From: Catonia carolina
Taxonomy: Eukaryota; Arthropoda; Insecta; Hemiptera; Achilidae
Assembly (NCBI GenBank): GCA_035578175.1
Contig: JAQMRL010000006.1
Coordinates: forward strand, 53,110,001 to 53,174,000
DNA: 64,000 nucleotides
Reading direction: 5' to 3'
Position 1 is the first letter of the stretch, and every line of letters starts with the position of its first letter. This document shows positions 25,901 through 39,733 of the stretch, in pieces. A program made the translations under genes and the position numbers. The notes under the pieces are model-generated. The model was given only the letters and a program-made list of their open reading frames with translations, had not been told where the DNA came from and ran no database searches.

Positions 25901-28900
25901 TAACTAAAATAATAAATAATTTAACCAATTTACTAAATACTACTAACAAAAACGATACAGAATAATTAAAAGTTTTATAATAGACATTACACAGTTACGT
26001 TGACCTTTTCTAACGTATTGGTACAATTCACTCACTGGTTCACAGACAAACACGTAAACTGACTTGACCGTAAATAAACTGGCCGCTTATATAGGAGGGC
26101 TAATGGAGATTTCAAGAAAGACAGAGAATTTCGACATAACATTCTTCTTCTTCCTCCTCCTCCTCCTCCTCCTCCTTCTCCTCCTCCTTCTCCTCCTTCT
26201 CCTTCTCCTTCTTCTCCTCCTCCTTCTTCTTCTTCTTCTTCTTCTTCTTCGTCCTCCTCCTTCTCCTCCTCCTCCTCCTTCTTCTTCTTCTGCCTTTCAA
26301 GGATTAGGCATCTCTGCCTATTCCGAACCTCTCAAATCTGCCCATCTCTTTCTCGGGCGTCCTCGTTCTCCCCTGCCCTCCGGCTTATAGCCCAGTGTCT
26401 GCTTAGGTATCCTATTCACCCTCATTCTGTTTACGTGCTCTAACCACTGCATCTGTTCTGAGATACCTCGTCGTTTATGAAGAAGATGTTGAGCTCTTTC
26501 CTTATCTCGGTATTCCTGTTACAATCTTCTCTACTACACCCATACGTATGTCGAAGAAATTTCATTTCAGATGCTTGCAATCTACTCTCCTCTCGCTTTG
26601 ATAGCACCCAAGGTTCACTGCCATAGAGTAGGGTCAGCACTACTAATGTTTTATAAAATCTCATCCTCGTGTTTTTGCTAGTGCTATTTTTTAAAGTGCG
26701 GTGGATAGTTCCGCACATTTGCTGAAATCGGTGCAACTTATTGTAAGCATCTTTATCCTGTTGGTATGTAATGTTGCAATTTAGATACTGAAAGTGGGAT
26801 ATCTGTTCCAAAATATTATTATCTATAACAAGTTTGCTTCTCACTGGCTCCTTCCCCCTGAATGTCATTACCTTTGAATACTCATTTCGGAGGGCTAATG
26901 GAGATTTCGAGATTTCGACATAACAATAAAAATACAAAATCCTTCTGACGGCTTCTGGATAAATCTCAACAACTGTAAACAAATTAGGATTCAATAGAAG
27001 GTTTTACAAAAAGGACAATTATCTAAATAGGAACCCGCTTTTTTACAATATATTTTTTTATCATCAGTCTCTCGACAAGTTTGATGCAGTTCTCCAAGCT
27101 GTTCTATCTTCCGCAAGTCGTTTCATATCTACATACCTGCAACACCCTACATATATTGTAATTTACTTTATATATTCTAATCTTTGCCTCCCCCCACAAT
27201 TCACTCCCTCAATATTAACCTCCATTATCCTCCTGGATGTCTTTAAATATGCCCCACTAGCCTATCCCTTCTTCTGTAAGATGTTTCCATATACTTCTTT
27301 TTTCATCCACTCATCTAAGAACCTCTAAATTACTTATTTTGTTCACCCACCTAATCTTTAACATTTTCCTATAAAACCACATTTCAAAAGCTTCTATCCT
27401 CTTCTTTTCTACAGCTCCTATCATTCTCACGTTTCACTCCCCTATAATGCTACACTCCAAACGTAGTGTTTTAAGAAATTTTGTTCTAATCTGTAAATCA
27501 ATGTTTGTAATCAGTAAGCTGTTTTTCATTTCAAAGGCTTTTCTAGCTTGAACAATTCTACTTTTGATATCACTTGTGTCTCTACCATCCTTCGTTATTT
27601 TACTCCCTAGATTGTAGAATTCCCCAACTTCCTGTATGTTTCGTTACCTACTTTTAAATTTTCCATCTCTTTTAAACCAATCTTGCTGCTGCACAACACT
27701 TTCGTTTTGTTCTTATTATTTTTTATGAAGTAATCCTTTCTCTACTCCCATTCAGGCATGGCATATTTTCATACGTTACAAAAAATATTTCATCCTTCAC
27801 CGTCTGCATTAGCAGTAATTGCAGAAAAGTCGGACGTTAAACCAAAAAAAAATCCTCATGATCTCATCCATTCCATTTAAGACATCCTCTAGTTCTATCT
27901 TTGTTTCGGCTAATACTACTATATCATCGGCGAATCTCAGCAATTTTATTGTTTCTCCTTGAATTTTTATTCGTGGGTCAAAATTTTTCTTCACTTCATT
28001 TATAACCTCTTCTATACACAAGTTAAAAAGTATCGGTGACAATGAAAATCCTTGTCGCACCCCTTTTATTACAACAGCCTCTTTTTCGTACCCCTCAATT
28101 CTCAAAATTGATTTTTATACAGACCATAGATAACTTTCCTTTTTTGTATTTAGTTCCTAGCCTTTCCGAATTATGGACATCGAATTACAGGGGTCCGATT
28201 ATCGCAAAAAACCTATAAAATTTAGATCAGAAAACGAAATTGGTATGCCAACATTTTATCTGTAATTCTGTTACGTGATACGAGGGAAATTTAATAGCTA
28301 ACGAGACAAATTAATGTAGAGAAAAATGGTTCATTTAATAACCTTGCAACTTTTTTAGGGTCAAGTTGGGAACCTTGAGGAAGTCATTGCTTTAAAAGTA
28401 ATCACTTTTCAAGCAATGCTTTTCAACCGACGCCGGTAAAGCGTTCAGTGGTTGCGGATAGCAACTTTAAGTATTAGATCAACGATCTATAATCGTAGAC
28501 CAACTATTTTTTACTTTCTCTTGCCTATATGAATATATAAGAAGGAAAGTATTGTTTTCATGCCGATTTTTCGAAATCGAGTTTTCACCAGATCTGCAAG
28601 TTTTCAGACCCCCTGAACCCAAAAAACATGTTTTTAGCGTTTGGTCTGTGTGTGTTTGAACAGAATATCTCAAGAACGGAACATTGTACGAAGTTAAAAC
28701 TTGAAACTTAAGTTAGATACTACTAAAGGACCCGACATGAACATTTTCATCAAAATCGGTTAACCGGAAGTAGTACTTTATTCGTGTCATTTTTCACTTT
28801 TTTGCGATTTTCTCAAAAACTGGTCCTACGATTTTTTTAAAATTGCCTGGTTTACTACATTTTTTATGCTCTTCAAGATAGCGTAGGCGCCATGTTTGCT

Positions 28901-31900
28901 GAAATTCTTGGGGAGGCTGTTTTCACGTAAAAAAATTGTTTTTTTAAGATTGCGGCTTTATTATGCATTTTAGCGCAAAAATTCGTATAATAAAAGTTAT
29001 AGAATTTAAAATCCTACAACTTTTATTTCCAACATTTTTTGTATAACGCTTAATTTAGCGGTAATTAGCGATTTTCTGTTTTTTTCTCACGAAAACGTGT
29101 GAAAAATTGATATTTTAAAGATTTCGGCCTTAGTATGCATTTTAAGACAAAATTGTATATATAATTAAATTTATAGGAAATTAAAAGATGTACAACTTTT
29201 ATTTTTAAAGCATTTTTCTCTACAGAGCCTAGTTTAGCGTGAAATAGTGATTTTTCGTATTTTTAAGCCAAACTGAGGTCGATTTTCATTTTGCGTCTTT
29301 CACTCATGATTAAAATTAGGTTATGTTTATTGAGGTTAGTTTTTTGTTTATTTCTAATGTTAGATTTATTGTTAATTATTAGCATTGGCGAGAGAAAGTT
29401 GTGTGATTGTTTCACATCAGATTTTTTTTTTTACTAAGATATACTGTATGAAACTTTTAGTTTAATGTTACATATGATTAGATTTCAGGTAAGGATTGAT
29501 AATGAAAAGAAAACTCAACAGAGAGCAGCATCTGCAATTGCTACCTTAGCCAAAGCGGTCCCTGACAGTATCAAGTAAGTGAAAACTGTACCTCAAATGT
29601 TATCATTAAATTTTCGAGTTTTTTAACGTGCATCTAAATTACAATTGAAATTATCGTTACAATTATAAACAATTATTTATTACAATTTATAAATTATAAA
29701 TAATAGTCTTACTAAATCTGCTAATAAATTACAATTACTACAAAATTAAGATACTTATAACAGATAACATACTAATTATAATAAATTAATTAAATGAACT
29801 TAACCAGTAAGTAGATTATCTCTGGTTCTGGCTCCTAGGCAGTAGGTCTCAACTCTCCCTTGAAAATAAAGTACTCGTATACAAAGTAATACTCAAACCA
29901 ATTTGGACGTATGGGTTAGAGCTATGGGGTACAGCTTTACAGCATCAAATTTATTTACAGCATCAAATATAGCATCAACATTTACAGCATCAAATATAGA
30001 AATACTGCAGTGCTTTCAATCAAAATGCCTGAGACTAATCACTGCAGCCCCATGGTACGTTACAAATGAAATACTACACAATGACCTAAACCTGCCCTTC
30101 ATAAAAGAAGAAATTAAACAACATAGCGAAAAACATTTACAAAAACTAGAAGACCATCAGAATCCATTAGCGATTAGCCTCCTTGACAACAGCGAAGATA
30201 CTTACAGACTGAAACGCTTTAAACCACTGGACTTACCTCTACGATTTTGTTAGTCATTTAAATTTTTTTTTCATCTTTTCTACTTCAACTCCTAATCACC
30301 AGCATCTCATAATTGGCGTCGTTTTTCATCTTTACCATCGTCATTGTCATCTCCAACTTCAACACTTTGTGTTTCGGGATGTTGACTCACGGTTCATCAA
30401 GTTTGATTTTGTATAGATATATCTTTTGTTTCTTCACAGTTTGGTCTTTCTCAAACACACTACTGAGTGTCGTTTGTGTTTTTATTTCTAAGGACATTAC
30501 TCAGATTTTCTCATATTTGCTTAAAGTTATTGTATTTATTAACTGATTGCAAAAGAAAAACTATACTGTTGAAAAAAAAAATCTCTCACTTAATTTAACT
30601 AAATCCTACTTACAACCAATTATGCAATGTCTACAGTAAACGTTAGACCTTCTATAAAAGTAACTGTTACGAGATACACAGTTCACTCACTGAATGACAA
30701 CTCAAGACTGACTGATCAAATTAAATCGCCTGCACTTAACTTAATCGAAATTCTAGAATAACATAGAAAAAAATACAGTTTTTCTTCCGGGTTCTGGATG
30801 GTTCTTAACAAAAGAATTTTTGTTTTATTAGTATATTTGGATAATATCATTATTTTATATTTAAATATCGTATTTCAGTTTTGTAATGCAGTCCTTATCC
30901 ATATATACTTTAAAAAGTTATCTTTTGTTTTTCGTTTTATCTATTCATTTAACACTAAAATTAAAAGTTGAATTTTTTTTTTTTGCTTGGCTTTAGGCTT
31001 TTCTTTCTTTTTCCGAGCTTGATGGTGCCTCAACATAACTGTCAATGAGGTACCTAACCACATTTTTCCCCAGTTAGTATTATAATAATGTTGTAAGTTT
31101 AGTTAATTATTGTGTAATAAAATTAGTTTAATTATAAAATGTACTGCATTGTGAGTAGATAAGTAATTAACTTACTTTATTGTTTCAAAAACGAATGTAA
31201 AATTTGTAAATTAGTAATTAAGTCTGTGAATAAAAAAAAGTTAAACAAATACATTAAAGTTGAATCAATACAAAACCATAACAAAAAAAAAGCTAATTAT
31301 CGAAATAGACACACCAACCTTTCTCAGGTAGCCGTTACAACAATAATCCTATCCTATTCCTAACCATATCTTGGAAATAACCTGATTCATCAACTATTAT
31401 TATTTACTTTAACACTCCTAAAAACTCAATCATCCTAGAGAATTCTGGAACAAGCACTTTTCCCTTAGATATTGTCATAATATTTTTAACAAAATACTGA
31501 TCAGTATGGCATTATCTTTTTCAGAATTATTGGTGGCGTAGTTTATACGTAAGTAAGAAAATTCTATTTTTTATGAGTTAGTAACAATTTAAGTGCCCAG
31601 ATAGAGGGTTAAATTATTTGCATCCGATCTGCTAGTTCCAGGGCTACTAAAAATAAAATTATGTTTCTTATCACATGACAGCCAATTATATGACTGAAGT
31701 ATTTGAGAGCAGAAGGTGTAACAACGCTAGTCATAGTTTTATCTTCTCTGAGAATAATGAGTTTTATTATACAGCCAGCCCTGTGGTGAATGAAGTGAAG
31801 GTGTCATTTGCAGGATGGAAAGTAGGTGCTTTTCGGAGGACATGGCATGCTGATAAGTATACTTTTCCACTCAGTGATTAAGGCGATGGTAAACCACCTC

Positions 31901-33239
31901 ATTCCTCATTTTAGTTAGAAACCTCTAGAGATTCAAACCAGCCAGCCTTTCGGCTCATGAACTAAATAAAAATAACGACCTTTTAAACCAATCCGTATGT
32001 TTGAATTAATATATTTAACTGATTATTCTCTTAAATTTCAGAGAACATCAATCGTTTATGGCAGGTTTAAATCTTAATAATGGGTAAGCTTTTTGTATAA
32101 AATACTTTATGAATACCTACATGAAATATTTTTTTAAATTTTTAAACCTATTTGGAAAGACAATTTTTTTGTAAAAAATCTGGTGTAAGACACTTTCTTT
32201 CTCTTGCCAACGAGAATAATGAACAATATAATCTTACATTAGTAATAAAACATTAGGAATAAATAAAAAAAACGTAACCTAATTTTAATCATGAGTGAAA
32301 AATGAAAACCAACCTTTGTTTGGCTTAATAATAAGGAATATCACTCTTTGCCGCTAAACTATACTGTGTAGAGAAAAATGCTTAAAATAAAAAAGTAGAT
32401 CTTTTAATTTTTACACTTTTGTCATTAAATTAATACTTAGGCCGAAATCTTCAAAAAAATCCAATTTTTACAAATTTTCTTGAAAAAAAAACAGAAAATC
32501 ACTAATTACCACTAAACTTAGCGTTATCCAAAGAAATGTTTGGAATAAAAGTTGTAGGTTTTACACACTCTACAACTTCAATCACATACGATTTTGCCCT
32601 AAAATGCATAGTAAGGCCGCAATCTTAAAAAAAAATTCTAGAGAGGACAGCCTTTCCAAAGAATTTCAGCAGACATGGCACCTTCCCTGTCATGTAGAGC
32701 TAAAATGTGTAGTAAATGAGACAATTTTTAAAAAATCGTAGTAGCCGTTTTTGAGAAAATTGCAAAAAAGTTAAAAATTACACGAATAAAGTACTACTTC
32801 CGGTTGACCGATTTTAATGTAAATGTTTGTATCGAATCCTCTAGTCGTGCCTAACTTAAATTTCAAGTTTCATCTTCGTACGATGTTCCGTTCTTAAGAT
32901 ATTTTGTTCACGCGCGCGCGCGCGCACACACACACACACACACAGACCAATCGCTAAAAACATGTTTTTTTGGATTCAGGGATTCTGAAAACGTGTATAT
33001 CCGGTAAAACTCAATTTCAAAAAATTGACATAAAAACAATACTTTCCTTCCTATAATTTATACAGGCAAGAGAAAGTAAAAACCAAAAATATTGTCTATC
33101 TGTGAATGGACATAATGTAAGTTGTGCGGGTGATGTAAAAATATATTGGTCGCTAACCTGGCAGATAACTGTCCGGTTAAGCCATTTTTGTGTACAGTTA
33201 CTTCTTATATTCGATGTAAGTTTGGTAAATAAAGGACAC

Positions 33240-33285
<46 letters not shown>

Positions 33286-36200
33286 GTCTCGTTGCTGTTG
33301 TTATTTTTTGTTGTTGCTGTCTTCGATGTTGTCCACAGCATCACAATCACCAACAACAAAAGTTTGTCAGAAACTACAAATATTGATATAGGCCTAATCT
33401 CTTCGGCTCTTGAAAACAGTCAATATTGTTCAGCCGTGTTTCCTGATGTATCTCAAGCCTTTGATCGAGTCCTGCGTGATGGACTCCTATACAAATTGGA
33501 ACTAATTCTTCCAGATAGCCTGTACCTATTAATAAAATATTTTCTAATGGAACGTTACTTTAGAGTAAAACAAGGTGATGAACTTTCTGAAATGTACGAA
33601 CTCAATGCTGGGGTACCGCAAGGAAGCGTACTTGCACCAAGGCTGTATTCTGTAAGCACGAGTAAATACCAACTTGTATCCATACAACACAACTAAGGCT
33701 ATGTTTGCTGATGATATGGCAGTACTTGCGGTTGATACCGATCCTGTAATTGCAACTCGAAATACACAAAACCATTTACATCTGATAGAGTCATGGCTTA
33801 AACTTTGGAAAATTAAAATTAATGAAAACAAATCGCAGCAAATGACGTTTACTCTTAGGCGACAAAACTACCCAACCCTTACATTAATAATATTCCGCTG
33901 CCTCACACTACTCAAACACGCTATTTAGTCTTACACTTGGACAGAAAACTTACATGGAACGCACATGTTATACACGCACGCCACAAACTCAAAACATGCT
34001 TCTATCAACTGAAACGCTTCTCGATAGACGTTTAAATTAAACAAATTAACAATCTACAAGACAGTCTTAAGACCAATCTGGACATATAGAGTTCAACTTT
34101 GGAGATCTGCTAAACCATCACACACGAAACGTATAGAAGCGATTCAGAACAAGATTCTACGAACGATAACGCAATGCCCCTTTTACACCACAAACTCAAT
34201 GTTGCACAAAGACTTATAAATTTTATACGTAATTGATGTCGTGAAATAACTATACAAGACGATGCATGACAAATTTGAATTACATGACAACCCTCTCATA
34301 CAAAACATGTACACTAGGCCGATACCGGGTGCTCAGCGCAGACGTTTGAAGCGCCTCTGGCCAAGAGATCGTCTTTGCCAACTGCAGGACTGTGGTGATG
34401 ACTGCACGCTCCTTCAAGTAAATCAAGTTTTGGAACATAAGCTTCACTTTTAGAAATTGTTGTATTAATATAATAACAGATACTAAATTTATATTGAAAG
34501 TGTCAAAAAAAGAAACTACAAGAGATATCTAAAAACGATTTTCAGATTCGTAATCTGCAAAAAAAGTTAGTGGTCCTGGGTTGGGTGTAAAGTTTTGTTG
34601 TCGACCGGAAGTGACCAATTACCGGAAGTCAAGAAATCAAAGTCGGGATTCGGAAACTAAATTAGTGTCATTCGATTCCTCTCAAAGATTCGATACAGAA
34701 ATCACTAATGGTTTTTGCCATTGAACAAAGGTAAAACTTTTTAAAAATTGCTACCAGACATGAGACAGGTCGTCTCATGAAAGAAATTTTTAGATTGTGG
34801 TATCAATAATGTCCTGCCCATAACAGACAGCTGAAATATCAAATAAGTACACTCAATCTGTTCCTTGCAGGGCTAAAAAAAACTAAATAGTTCTGTTTCT
34901 TATTATATGGTCAGCCAATTAAATGACTGAATCATTTAAGAACAGAAGAGGTAAAGGTGTAAAAGACACTAATCAGAGTCATCTCCTCTTAAAGTAATGA
35001 ATTTCATTATACAGCCAGACCCTGTGGTAAATGAAGTGTAGTTGTCTTTTGCAGAGTGGAAAATATGTGCTTTTCGGAGAGCTCGGCATGGTTTTAAGCG
35101 TAATTTTCCACTCAGTAAGGAAGGCAATGGTAAACCACCTCACTCCTCGTTTTACTTAGTAAAACTTCTGCAGGTTCAAATCAGCCTTTCGGCTGATAAC
35201 CGAAAGAATATCAATCATATCATATGTCTTCATATTTTTTAACGTAAAACTTTACTGTTTTTAGCCTTTCAGCAGAGGAACAAGAGGAACTTTCAGATAG
35301 CCTAAATGAGTAAGTACACAATTATGTACTAGCCTGATTGATTTTTGTAAGAAGAGCGTTAGGCAAAACGTGCGTCTGCGTTAGTATAGTCTTGTACGTC
35401 TGCAATAGCGCAGCGTATGTAATCAACAATGGAACAGCATGCCTACAAAATACGATGGGTGTTGTCAATTTTCAACAACACTCTGACTGTACATTTAACT
35501 GTAGGTCAGTTAAGGGTTGAGGGTATGCTGGGTCGAAGTTAAGTATGCTCATGCGTAGCCCAGCGCTACAGAAAATAACGCTAAACTAAGCGTTATACAA
35601 AGAAATGTTTAAAATAAAAGTTGTAAAATTCTAAATTGTCTACAACTTTTAATATATAAACTTTCCTCTAAAATGCATATTAAAGCTGCAATTTTACAAA
35701 AAAAAACTTTTTTTCTACGAGAGAACAACCTTCCCAAGAATTTCAGCAGACATGGCGGTTACCCTATCTTGTAAAGCATAAAAAATAGTAAATGAGGCGA
35801 GTTTTAAAAAGATTGTACGAGCCGTTTTTGAGAAAATCGCAAAGTGAAACATGACACGAATAAACTACAACTTCCGGTAGACCGATTTTGATGAAAATGT
35901 TCGTGTCGGATCCTCTAGTGGTATCTAACTTGTATTTCAAGTTTCAAGTTCGTACGATGTTCCGGTCTTGAGATATTTTGTTCACACACACACCAATCGC
36001 TAAAAACATGTATTTTTGGGTTCAGGGAGTCTGAAAACGTGTACATCCGGTGAAAACTCGATTTCGAAAAATCGACATGAAAACAATACTTTCTTTCCTA
36101 TATATTCATATAGGCAAGAGAAAGTAAAAATACAGTTTTTCTGTCGGGTTCTGGATGGTTCTTAACAAAAGAATTTTTGTTTTATTAGTATATTTGGATA

Positions 36201-39200
36201 ATATCATTATTTTATATTTAAATGTCGTATTTCAGTTTTGTAATGCAGTCCTTATCCATATATACTTTAAAAAGAAATCTTTTGTTTTTCGTTTTATCTA
36301 TTCATTTAACACTAAAATTAAAAGTTGAAATTTTTTTTTGCTTGGCTTTAGGCTTTTCTTTCTTTTTCCGAGCTTGATGGTGCCTCAACACAATTTTCAA
36401 TGAGGTACCTAACCACATTTTTCCCCAGTTAGTATTATAATAATGTTGTAAGTTTAGTTAATTATTGTGTAATAAAATTAGTTTAATTATAAAATGTACT
36501 GCATTGTGAGTAGATAAGTAATTAACTTACTTTATTGTTTCAAAAACCAATGTAAAATTTGTAACTTAGTAAATAAGTCTGTGAATAAAAAAAAGTTAAA
36601 CAAATACATTAAAGTTGAATCAATACAAAACCATAACAAAAAAAAGCTAATTATCGAAATAGACACACCAACCTTTTTCAGGTAGCCGTTACAACAATAA
36701 TCCTATCCTATTCCTAACCATATCTTGGAAATAACCTGATTTATCAACTATTATTATTTACTTTAACACTTCTAAAAACTCAATCTTCCTAGAGAATTCT
36801 GGAACAAGCACTATTCCCTTAGATATTGTCATAATATTTTTAACAAAATACTGATCAGTATGCATTATCTTTTTCAGAATTATTGGTGGCGTAGTTCATA
36901 CGTAAGAAAATTCTATTCTTTATGATAATTATTCTTTATGAAAATTCTATTTTTTATGATTTAGTAACATTTTAAGTGCCCAGATAGAGTGTTAAATTAT
37001 TTGCATCCGATCTGCTAGTTCCAGGGCTACTAAAAATAAAATTATGTTTCTTATCACATACTAACAGCCAATTATATGACTGAAGTATTTGAGAGCAGAA
37101 GGTGTAAAAACACTAGTCACAGTAATTATCTTCTCTAAGAATAATGAATTTTATTATACAGCTAGCCCTGTGGTGACTGAAGTGAAGGTGTCATTTGCAG
37201 GATGGAAAGTAGGTGCTTTTCGGAGGACATGGCATGCTGATAAGTATACTTTTCCACTCAGTGATTACTTAGCGATGGTAAACCACCTCACTCCTCATTT
37301 TTGTTAGTAAAACCTCTAGAGATTCAAACCAGCCTTTCGGGTCATGAACTAAACAAAAATAACGACCTTTTAAACCAATCCGTATGTTTGAATTAATATA
37401 TTTAACTGATTATTCTCTTAAATTTCAGAGAACATCAATCGGTTATGGCAGATTTAAATCTTAATAATGGGTAAGTTTTTTGTATAAAATATTTAATGGA
37501 TACCTACATATTTAAAATTTAAATTTTATTTAAATATTTTTAAAAATTTAATTTAATGAATTTCATTATACAGCCAGACCCTGTGGAGAATGAAGAGAAG
37601 GTGTCTTTTGTAGAGTGGAAAATATGTGCTTTTCGGAGGGCCCGGCATGCTTTTAAGCGTACTTTTCCACTCAGTAAGGAAGGCAAAGGTAAACCACCTC
37701 ACTCCTCGTTTTACTTAGTAAAACCTCTGCAGGTTCAAATCAGCCTTTCGGCTGATAACCGAAAGAATATCAATAATGTCATATGTTATGACTTCATATT
37801 TTTTAACGCAAAACTCTACTGTTTTTAGCCTTTCAACAGCGGAGCAAGAGGAACTTTCAGATAACCTAAATGATTAAGTGCACAATTATGTACTAGCCTG
37901 ATTTTTGTAAGGAAAGCGCTGGGCAAAACGTGCGTCTGCATTAGTATAGTCTTGTACGTCTGCAATAGCGCAGCGTATGTAATCAACAATGGAACAGCAT
38001 GCCTACAAAATACAATGGGTGTTGTCAATTTTCAACAACACTCTGACCGTACATCTAACTGTAGGTCAGAGGGTGGGGGCACGCCCCAGCCACACAGAGC
38101 GTGCCCATAGAACTACAGTTTAGCTACCCAATCCTTGCCTGCTTTTGAGGTAACAGGCGCTGGCTGTAGCACCTCCGTGTGCTATTCGTAGTACACGGTT
38201 GTGCGCAGTACATCCATGTGTGGTAGAGCCACGTGCAAAGCATTAGCTGCGTAACGAGCTCGGCGGTGACTCGTCCAATGTTTACACGAGTACTGAGGGG
38301 AGTGGGGCGCCCTCTGACCGCACCCACTCATTTGGGTTGGCCTCTCAGGGGTTGTGGGTTCGTAGGTAGCGCTTCGGAGCCACTAGGCTGCTTAAATTCC
38401 TTCGGATTGGGCGTAGCTGTCCGAAGGGTGTAAAGAAATGTATAGATAAATACGCAAGTAGGTCAGAGGTTATGCAGGGTCGAAGTTAAGTATACTCATG
38501 CGTAGCCCGGCGCTCACAGCAATTAATTGGTTTGGCCTTTACTTACGTTAGTAAGATTATTACTGTTCTACCATTACTTGTATGCCTGATTGAGTACTGA
38601 TTCACTTTCCCTCTTGAAACAGAAAATCATATTTATGTTTAAAGTTCACTTTTCCATTTTGCTTCCTTTTAATCATCTTTTTTGTAGGTAATTTACAAGA
38701 AAATAACAACAGTAATGTTTCTCATTCAGTACAAAAAGTGTGCACAAATTTTATCTTATTTTTAAAGTAGCCACAGTTCGGCTACGTTTAGAATGAATGC
38801 GACGTATGAGGAATCGGACGGGGTAATTTTACTACCACATCTCACTAGTTACAATACTGGGTTACCGGAAATGTCTTGGAGCCTTTACAAATAATATAAT
38901 TTCTAGGTCTATTCAGGTATGTGTTCGGTTCGATACTGTTCGGTACAAATAATCACACGGTTATAAAAAATCTGGTGTCAAACACTCGCGACTTTATCTT
39001 GTCAATGCAAATAATGACCAATATAACCTTACATTAGAAATAAATAAAAAACTAACTTCAAAAAACATAACCTAATTTTAATCATGAGTGAATGATGCAA
39101 AATGAAAACCAACCTTAGTTTGACTCAGATTTATTCTTCAAATAAAAGTTGTAGATCTTTTAATTTCCTATAAATTTTATTATGTGCATTTTTGTCCTAA

Positions 39201-39693
39201 AATAAATACTACGGCCGAAATCTTACAAAATCTATTTTTTTACAGAATTTCATGAAAAAAAAAACAGAAAATCATTAATAAGCAGAAAATAACGCTAAAC
39301 TAGGCGTTATACAAAGAAATGTTTAAATAAAAGTTGTAAAATTCCAAATTGTCTACAACTTTTAATATATACACTTTCCCTAAAATGCATATTAAAGCTG
39401 CAATTTTACAAAAAAAAACCTTTTTTTCTACGAGAGAACAACCTCCCCAAGGATTTCAGCAGACATGGCGTTTACCCTATCTTGTAAAGCATAAAAAATA
39501 GTAAATGAGGCGATTTTTAAAAAGATTGTACGAGCCGTTTTTGAGAAAATCGCAAAGTGAAACATGACACGAATAAACTACAACTTCCGGTAGACCGATT
39601 TTGATGAAAATGTTCGTGTCGGGTCCTCTAGTGGTATCTAACTTGTGTTTCAAGTTTCAAGTTCGTACGATGTTCCGGTCTTGAGATATTTTG

Positions 39694-39733
<40 letters not shown>

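Larger units (their letters stand above)
30770..32130 (+). repeat. Segmental duplication, proximal block 1 (exons 9 and 10)
   Basis: About 1.36 kb repeated at 36127-37510 at high identity, including intron 8 end, exon 9, an RB copy (31605-31965) and exon 10. The left breakpoint is at AAATACAGTTTTTCT, which in the distal copy abuts an HA end. Confidence 0.9.
36127..37510 (+). repeat. Segmental duplication, distal block 1
   Basis: Copy of 30770-32130 with exons 9' and 10' and an RB copy. A short local repeat of ATTCTTTATGA was gained near 36910-36960. It joins block 2 through an AT-rich junction at 37510-37555. Confidence 0.9.

Noticed and set aside
26064..26390. Long open frames with poly-Leu, poly-Arg and poly-Glu
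   Set aside because: They are translations of a CTT/CTC microsatellite that is the tail of a LINE.
29489..29493. Canonical TTTCAG acceptor for exon 8
   Set aside because: With the strong exon 7 donor it creates GTG TAA, a stop; kept only as part of the alternative coupled pairing.
38124..38433. Open frames on both strands of the GC-rich insert
   Set aside because: Overlapping antisense frames in a GC-rich retroposed block are expected by chance; no motif seen.
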